A DNA stretch of 10,262 nucleotides from Acidimicrobiaceae bacterium. Lineage in GTDB: Bacteria; Actinomycetota; Acidimicrobiia; Acidimicrobiales; Bog-793. This document shows positions 6,450-10,262 of this stretch, piece by piece (the stretch's first letter is position 1; every line of letters starts with the position of its first letter). Location: positions 1 to 10,262 of the forward strand of contig JAODBN010000343.1 of NCBI GenBank assembly GCA_025463965.1. The letters run 5' to 3'. The notes beneath the pieces were generated by a model. That model saw nothing but the letters and a program-made list of their open reading frames with translations. It had not been told where the DNA came from and ran no database searches. Both the position numbers and the translations under genes were made by a program.

Positions 6450-6455
6450 CCCGAG

Positions 6456-7175
6456 ATGGCCCAGCGGTACCGCCAGTCGGTTCCCCGGCCACCGAGCGTC
6501 CAGCCCGGAACGGCCCTGTCGTGGTCCGCCCTCCCCCCGGCGGCCCGCGTCGGTATCGGCCTCGACCGCGTGCGTGCGGCCTTTCGCGCAGGCAGCCCCG
6601 AGGTCGAGGCGCTCGCCGCCCTGTCGGCGCCCTCGCCGGAAGAAAAAGACGCGGCTGGAGCGGCGGTCCTGCTTGCCCTGCACGAAGTCGAGGGGGAGGC
6701 GACCGCGCTGCTGATCCGCCGGGCCGCGCACCTCGCTCGCGACCCGGGCCACGTCGCCTTGCCGGGCGGCCACGTGGAGCCAGGAGAGGCGCCGCTCTTG
6801 GCGGCGTTGCGCGAGACGCAGGAGGAGATCGGCCTAGACCTCACGACCGCCGAGGTCATCGGGGTGCTCCCTGCGGTCGCCACCCCGCGCTCGGCTCGTC
6901 CCATCCAGCCCTTCGTGGCGCTTGTTCGCGGGGGCTTCGATCTCGAGGTGAACCCTGACGAGGTCGACGCGGTCCTCGAGGTGCCGCTCGCCGCCCTCCT
7001 CGTCGAGGGCGTCGCCTGGGAGGAGCGCTGGTCCGTTCCCGAGGAGCACTCGGTGCGCTTCTTCGCCGTCCCGGCGCTCGGAGAAGACCTCGTGTGGGGA
7101 GTGACCGGCACGATCTTGTGGTCGCTGTTGGAGCTGATGTCCGCCACAGATGACCAGGTGTTCCCCAACCCCTGA
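6456..7175 (+). CDS. NUDIX hydrolase, CoA pyrophosphatase (NudL)-like
   Basis: Hydrolyses a nucleoside diphosphate linked to another group; the likely substrate is coenzyme A or an acyl-CoA, giving 3',5'-ADP and phosphopantetheine. The 239-residue protein has a complete Nudix box G105-x5-E111-x7-RETQEE-x-GL (105-127), which supplies the Mg-binding glutamates. Just before it, LLIRRAAHLARDPGHVALPGGH (85-106) matches the extra motif of the CoA-specific subfamily (LLTxRxxxLRxHxGQVxFPGG). The ending VWGVTGTILWSLLE (213-226) is also typical. A proline- and alanine-rich N-terminus of about 65 residues precedes the domain. The ATG at 6456 has no ribosome binding site, in keeping with leaderless translation; a later start inside the extension is possible. 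Hairpins on the groEL side suggest it is transcribed independently. Substrate assignment is inference from the motif. Confidence 0.88.
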   Translation: MAQRYRQSVPRPPSVQPGTALSWSALPPAARVGIGLDRVRAAFRAGSPEVEALAALSAPSPEEKDAAGAAVLLALHEVEGEATALLIRRAAHLARDPGHVALPGGHVEPGEAPLLAALRETQEEIGLDLTTAEVIGVLPAVATPRSARPIQPFVALVRGGFDLEVNPDEVDAVLEVPLAALLVEGVAWEERWSVPEEHSVRFFAVPALGEDLVWGVTGTILWSLLELMSATDDQVFPNP

Positions 7176-7315
7176 CGAAGCCTCCATTACGCTGCCCCGT
7201 CGCCGCTACGCGGCGCCCGCCTCATTCGGCGGTCCGAGCTCGAGGGGAGCTGGTCCCGACGCACACGCGCAGCACAACCGAGCCACTCCGGGCACGGCGC
7301 GCTACTGCGGGGCGG
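7176..7315 (+). other. Intergenic region before the DUF2142 gene with small hairpins
   Basis: These 140 bases contain a perfect 6-bp hairpin CGCCGC (7201-7206) / GCGGCG (7210-7215) 25 bases after the NUDIX stop, and a 5-bp one AGCTC (7237-7241) / GAGCT (7247-7251). TACGCT at 7188-7193 has the -10 TAnnnT form but no convincing -35. The downstream gene's frame is open through the whole region, yet contains no ATG, GTG or TTG before 7316. Either a terminator for the NUDIX gene or a leader for the membrane protein would fit; neither is demonstrated. Confidence 0.35.
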
Positions 7316-8890
7316 GTGTTCCTGATCGGCGCACTGCTGTCGTTCGTGGCGATGGCGCTTTGGAGCTTCGCCACCCCGCTCTACGCGGCCCCCGACGAGC
7401 CGGCGCACGTGGCCAAGGCCGCTGCGGTGGTACGCGGCCAGCTGCTCGGTAATTTCGCCGGGGCCACCCAAGAAGCGTTCGGCCAGGTGACGATCCCCGA
7501 CTTCTACGCGTCGTCGGCGAACCGGAGCATCCCCACCTGCTACCACCACAAGCCCGCGGTACCCGCGAGCTGTGCCCCGAAGCTCGTCGGCGGCACGACG
7601 GCGGAAGGTGCGTGGATCTACGTCGCGCGCTACCCCCCGCTCTACTACGCGATCGTCGGCCTTCCGTCGCTCCTCGGCGTGGGGGACTGGGCCATCTACC
7701 TCATGCGGCTGATGTCGGCGCTGCTGTGCTCGGTCTTCATCGGCCTGGCGGTGATGGTGGCATTCACCTGGTCGCGCAGCCGCCTGGTGCTCGCCGGCGT
7801 GGTCGTCGCCGCCACGCCGATGGTGCTCTTCATCGGCGGGGTGGTGAACCCGAGCGGTCTCGAGATCTCCGCGGCGATCTGCACCTGGACCGCGGCGTCG
7901 GTGCTCGTGCTCGAGCACCTCGACGACCCTCCCCCCGGGCTCGTCGCGGTGCTCGGCGTCTCCGCAAGCGTCTTCGAGCTGACCCGAAGCCTGTCGCCGT
8001 TCTGGCTCGCCCTCACCGCCGTCGCCGTCGTGGGCGTCTCGGACATCCGGCGGCTCTCGGGGCTTTTCCGCCACCGGTCCGTCCGCTCGGCGCTCTTGGC
8101 GGTCGTGGTCCTCGGGGTGCTGGCGGTGGCGTGGATCGTCGGCGAGCACTCCACGGCCGTCTACTCCCTCGTCAAGCTCGGCCCGGTCCCCGAGTCGAAG
8201 ATCCTCGAGGTCTCCTTCGCCCACAACGACTTCTACCTGCAGGACATGGTGGGGGTCTTCGGCTGGTTCGACACCTACTCTCCGACGTTGACCTACGTCG
8301 TCTGGTACGGGCTCGTGGCGCTGCTGGCCATCACGGCCGCGGTCGTGGCGCGGCTTCGCCAGGCGGTGGTGCTCGGGGTGCTCGCCGTGGCGATCGTCGT
8401 CGTGCCCGTCCTCGTCTCCTCGTCCCAGGCCCACAAGTACGGCTACACCTGGCAAGGACGCGACACCCTCCCCCTCGCAGTGGGCCTGCCGATCCTCGCC
8501 GGCGCGCTTGTCGGCCAGAGCGTGCTCGTCCGACATGGACGTCGCCTCGTCGCGGTGATCGGCCTGCTCGCCGTTCTCGCACAGTTCGGCGCCTTCTTCG
8601 AGGCGCTGCGACGCTACGCGGTGGGAACGGTGGGCCCGGACTTCTCCTTTCTCGTCCACTCGAGCTGGCGCCCGCCGCTCGGGTTCGCGGCGCTGCTCTC
8701 GCTCGAGGCGGTGGTGCTCGTTCTCGGGGTCGTCTTGGCGTCGGCGGCAGTGGGCTCCGCGCCTGTCGGCGGCAGCGATCGTCTTCCCGGCGGCGTCACC
8801 CTCGAGGCCGTGCGGCCGATCCCGATGGGCGAGGGGCGCGGCGCTGACCCGAGCGAAGAGGAACCGAAGGTGGAGGCGCCGCCGGGCTAG
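7316..8890 (+). CDS. DUF2142 family multi-spanning membrane protein
   Basis: Function unknown. The 524-residue protein has about 10-12 predicted membrane segments (for example 2-24, 131-152, 157-177, 183-201, 226-241, 259-276, 326-345, 349-368, 386-405, 411-430, 456-480). TM1 is followed by PDEPAHVAKAAAVVRGQ (26-42), the conserved DUF2142 opening with D27, E28 and H31 in the first outer loop. A long loop at about 43-104 holds C75 and C86, which could form a disulfide. VNPSGLEI (177-184) and GRDTLPLAVGLPIL (381-394) also match family motifs. An acidic Asp/Glu beside TM1 recalls GT-C glycosyltransferases, so a role in glycan or lipid-linked sugar transfer is possible but inferred. The tail from about 485 is hydrophilic and acidic. 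GTG 7316 is the first usable in-frame start and places TM1 at the N-terminus; its ribosome binding site is weak. Confidence 0.85.
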   Translation: MFLIGALLSFVAMALWSFATPLYAAPDEPAHVAKAAAVVRGQLLGNFAGATQEAFGQVTIPDFYASSANRSIPTCYHHKPAVPASCAPKLVGGTTAEGAWIYVARYPPLYYAIVGLPSLLGVGDWAIYLMRLMSALLCSVFIGLAVMVAFTWSRSRLVLAGVVVAATPMVLFIGGVVNPSGLEISAAICTWTAASVLVLEHLDDPPPGLVAVLGVSASVFELTRSLSPFWLALTAVAVVGVSDIRRLSGLFRHRSVRSALLAVVVLGVLAVAWIVGEHSTAVYSLVKLGPVPESKILEVSFAHNDFYLQDMVGVFGWFDTYSPTLTYVVWYGLVALLAITAAVVARLRQAVVLGVLAVAIVVVPVLVSSSQAHKYGYTWQGRDTLPLAVGLPILAGALVGQSVLVRHGRRLVAVIGLLAVLAQFGAFFEALRRYAVGTVGPDFSFLVHSSWRPPLGFAALLSLEAVVLVLGVVLASAAVGSAPVGGSDRLPGGVTLEAVRPIPMGEGRGADPSEEEPKVEAPPG

Positions 8891-8896
8891 CCTGAC

Positions 8897-8942
8897 CCGG
8901 TCCCGGCGCCCGTCGGGCGGTCTAGGAACGGCGCCGGACCGG
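8897..8942 (+). promoter_or_regulatory. Long bulged hairpin just upstream of guaB3
   Basis: CCGGTCCCGGCGCC (8897-8910) pairs with GGCGCCGGACCGG (8930-8942): 13 base pairs with one bulged C (8902) and a 19-base loop (8911-8929). It begins seven bases after the DUF2142 stop and ends 12 bases before the guaB3 ATG, adjoining its GGGGA ribosome binding site (8946-8950). It could be the terminator of the membrane-protein gene or a leader structure that controls access to the guaB3 start. Confidence 0.5.
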
Positions 8943-8954
8943 CGCGGGGAAGCT

Positions 8955-10106
8955 ATGGCGGACGTCGAGATCGGGATCGGGAAGTCGGGCCGAAGGGCTT
9001 ACTCGTTGGACGAGATCTCGATCGTCCCGGCCCGCAGGACCCGCGACGCCTCGGAGGTTGACCTCTCGTGGCAGCTCGACGCGTTCCGTTTCGAGCTGCC
9101 CTTCGTCGCCGCCCCGAGCGACGCTGTGGTGAGCCCGACGAGCGCCGTCGAGATCGACCGGCTCGGCGGTCTTGCCGTGCTCGACCTGGAAGGGCTGTGG
9201 ACTCGCTACGAGGACCCCGAGCCTCTCCTCGAGGAGATCGCCGGTCTCGAGCAGGAGTCGGTGACCCGCCGCCTGCAGGAGCTCTACAGCGTGCCGGTCC
9301 GCACCGATCTCGTCACCGAGCGGGTTCGCCAGATTGCAGCCAGCGGGGCAGTCACCTGTGGCGCGCTCTCGCCACAGCGCGCCGAGGCGCTCGCGCCGGC
9401 CGCCATGGAGGGCGAGCTCGACGTGCTCGTGGTGCAGGGCACCGTGGTCTCGGCCGAGCACGTCTCCAAGGGGGCACAGGCAGGTGGGGCCGGAACGCTC
9501 GACCTCGCCCGCTTCATCCGCGAGATCGATCTGCCCGTCCTGGTCGGCGGCTGCGCCTCTTACCAGGCAGCGCTCCACTTGATGCGGACAGGTGCCGTCG
9601 GGGTGATCGTCGGCGTCGGCTCCGGCGGGGCCTCCACGACCGGCCAGGTGCTCGGCATCGGGGTCCCCGCGGCGACTGCCATCGCAGACGCGGCCGGCGC
9701 CCGATCACGCCACCTGGAGGAAACTGGCGTCTACGTGCACGTGGTCGCCGGTGAGGGCGTGGCGTCCGGGGCGGGGGTCGCCAAGGCGCTCGCCTGCGGG
9801 GCCGACGCGGTGATGCTCGGCGCTCCGCTCGCGGCGACCGCCGGGGCCCCCGGCCGTGGCAGTCACTGGGTCTCCGCAGCGGGCCACGCCCGTCTCCCGC
9901 GGGGCACCCGGATCGCGGCCCCGGTCAAGGGGTCTTTGGAGGAGGTCCTCCTCGGCCCCTCGCACGGAGAGGCCGGCTCGGTGAACCTGTTCGGGGCGCT
10001 GCGCAAGGCCGTGGCGCTGTGCGGCTACGCGAACCTGCGCGAGTTCCACAAGGCCGACGTCGTGGTCTCGGGGGCCGCCGGCCAGTTGACCGGCGCAGCC
10101 CGCTGA
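8955..10106 (+). CDS. guaB3: GuaB3 family IMP dehydrogenase/GMP reductase-related protein
   Basis: TIM-barrel protein of the IMPDH/GMP reductase superfamily in purine nucleotide metabolism. The opening EIGIGKSGRRAYSLDEISIVPARRTR (5-30) and WQLDAFRFELPFVAAPSDAVVSP (39-61) are characteristic of the actinobacterial GuaB3 group. At 383 residues there is no room for the CBS pair found in IMPDH. Phosphate-binding stretches are visible at 213-225 (GAVGVIVGVGSGG) and 279-292 (LACGADAVMLGAPL). The Cys-loop, GxGPGSxCTT in IMPDH, reads GVGSGGASTT here, with Ser227 at the catalytic cysteine position. The IMPDH Arg-Tyr flap is not recognisable. GMP reductase activity has, to my knowledge, been reported for cyanobacterial GuaB3; with the cysteine gone the activity here is uncertain. 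GGGGA four bases before the ATG is the likely ribosome binding site. guaB and guaA are not in view. Confidence 0.92.
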   Translation: MADVEIGIGKSGRRAYSLDEISIVPARRTRDASEVDLSWQLDAFRFELPFVAAPSDAVVSPTSAVEIDRLGGLAVLDLEGLWTRYEDPEPLLEEIAGLEQESVTRRLQELYSVPVRTDLVTERVRQIAASGAVTCGALSPQRAEALAPAAMEGELDVLVVQGTVVSAEHVSKGAQAGGAGTLDLARFIREIDLPVLVGGCASYQAALHLMRTGAVGVIVGVGSGGASTTGQVLGIGVPAATAIADAAGARSRHLEETGVYVHVVAGEGVASGAGVAKALACGADAVMLGAPLAATAGAPGRGSHWVSAAGHARLPRGTRIAAPVKGSLEEVLLGPSHGEAGSVNLFGALRKAVALCGYANLREFHKADVVVSGAAGQLTGAAR

Positions 10107-10122
10107 CCGCGCGCACGCGACG

Positions 10123-10262
10123 GTGACTGCGACGCCGGACAGCCCAACGCTCCACAGCGCTGAAGCGGAGGATCGAGCGCCGGAGGACGACGCGCCGCAG
10201 CGCTCGGCTCGGAGCCTCAGCGATCGCCTCGTCGCGCTGCGGAGCTCCGCGTGGCTCGCCGA
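10123..10262 (+). CDS. Start of an unidentified reading frame (3' end cut by window)
   Basis: A GTG 16 bases after the guaB3 stop opens a frame with no stop to the window end (46 full codons). About four fifths of its third positions are G or C, as in the neighbouring genes, which favours coding. The visible residues begin MTATPDSPTLHSAEAEDR and continue with a polar, acidic, then Arg/Ser-rich stretch ending SLSDRLVALRSSAWLA. This looks like a disordered cytoplasmic N-terminus that may lead into a membrane or folded domain. No clear ribosome binding site is seen. I do not recognise the family. In other actinobacteria guaB3 is often followed by guaA or an oxidoreductase gene, but this N-terminus does not resemble GuaA. 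Confidence 0.5.
   Translation, partial: MTATPDSPTLHSAEAEDRAPEDDAPQRSARSLSDRLVALRSSAWLA

Noticed and set aside
4612..6492. 626-codon open frame on the minus strand opposite groEL
   Set aside because: It mirrors the strongly G/C-ending codons of groEL; the translation is low-complexity Asp/Gly/Leu-rich with no recognisable domain, while the plus strand is an unambiguous full-length GroEL.
5352..6773. 473-codon minus-strand open frame spanning the groEL 3' end and the NUDIX start
   Set aside because: It runs through the terminator hairpins and two solid plus-strand genes, is Ser/Arg/Ala-rich and has no motif.
7150..7452. 100-codon plus-strand frame starting inside the end of the NUDIX gene
   Set aside because: It overlaps the start and first conserved motif of the DUF2142 gene in another frame and has no recognisable features.
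7187..8659. 490-codon minus-strand open frame opposite the DUF2142 gene
   Set aside because: The translation is rich in Arg, Glu, Asp and His with no domain, as expected from the complement of a hydrophobic membrane-protein gene.
9940..9956. Inverted repeat of GAGGAG/CTCCTC inside guaB3
   Set aside because: It encodes a Glu-Glu-Val-Leu-Leu stretch; such short repeats arise from codon use and it lies within a conserved coding region.
1..10262. CRISPR arrays, tRNA genes, insertion sequences or attachment sites
   Set aside because: No regularly spaced repeats, no cloverleaf-like sequence, no transposase or integrase motifs and no terminal repeats were recognised on either strand.

Overview
The window is a very GC-rich (about 70% by eye) stretch in which every recognisable gene reads on the + strand, with heavy use of GTG/TTG starts and 1-4 bp gene overlaps. 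An actinobacterial-type GuaB3, a CIRCE-controlled groES-groEL pair, terminator-like hairpins without U-tracts, and a possible leaderless gene point to an actinobacterium (Actinomycetota). The gene order and a DUF2142 membrane protein would fit Acidimicrobiia or a related uncultured lineage, but that narrower placement is inference. No mobile element, CRISPR array, tRNA or rRNA was seen.

Region 1 (1-4223) is a tightly packed, probably translationally coupled operon: the 3' part of alr (alanine racemase), a family 4-type iron-sulfur uracil-DNA glycosylase, tsaE, tsaB, a rimI-type acetyltransferase and tsaD. TsaB, TsaD and TsaE carry out the second half of tRNA t6A37 synthesis; the first enzyme (TsaC/Sua5) is not in the window. 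Neighbouring stops and starts overlap as TTGA, GTGA or ATGA, or are one base apart. A perfect 8-bp hairpin follows tsaD.

Region 2 (4224-6455) is the chaperonin unit: a candidate promoter overlapping a perfect CIRCE inverted repeat (the HrcA operator), a structured leader, a strong Shine-Dalgarno, groES, and groEL with a GGM-rich tail. Three consecutive hairpins, the last with a perfect 12-bp stem, close the unit.

Region 3 (6456-8890) holds a NUDIX hydrolase of the CoA-pyrophosphatase type, possibly made from a leaderless mRNA, and a large multi-spanning DUF2142 membrane protein of unknown function with a GT-C-like acidic loop.

Region 4 (8891-10262) has a bulged 13-bp hairpin just in front of guaB3. 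That gene encodes an IMP dehydrogenase/GMP reductase-family protein without CBS domains and with serine where the catalytic cysteine should be. The beginning of one more unidentified reading frame follows.

This is mostly a housekeeping region, and I found no convincing new defence or mobile system. The points most worth a second look are the GuaB3 active site and its leader hairpin, the variant CIRCE/promoter arrangement, the hairpin array after groEL, and the DNA-repair gene inside the t6A operon.
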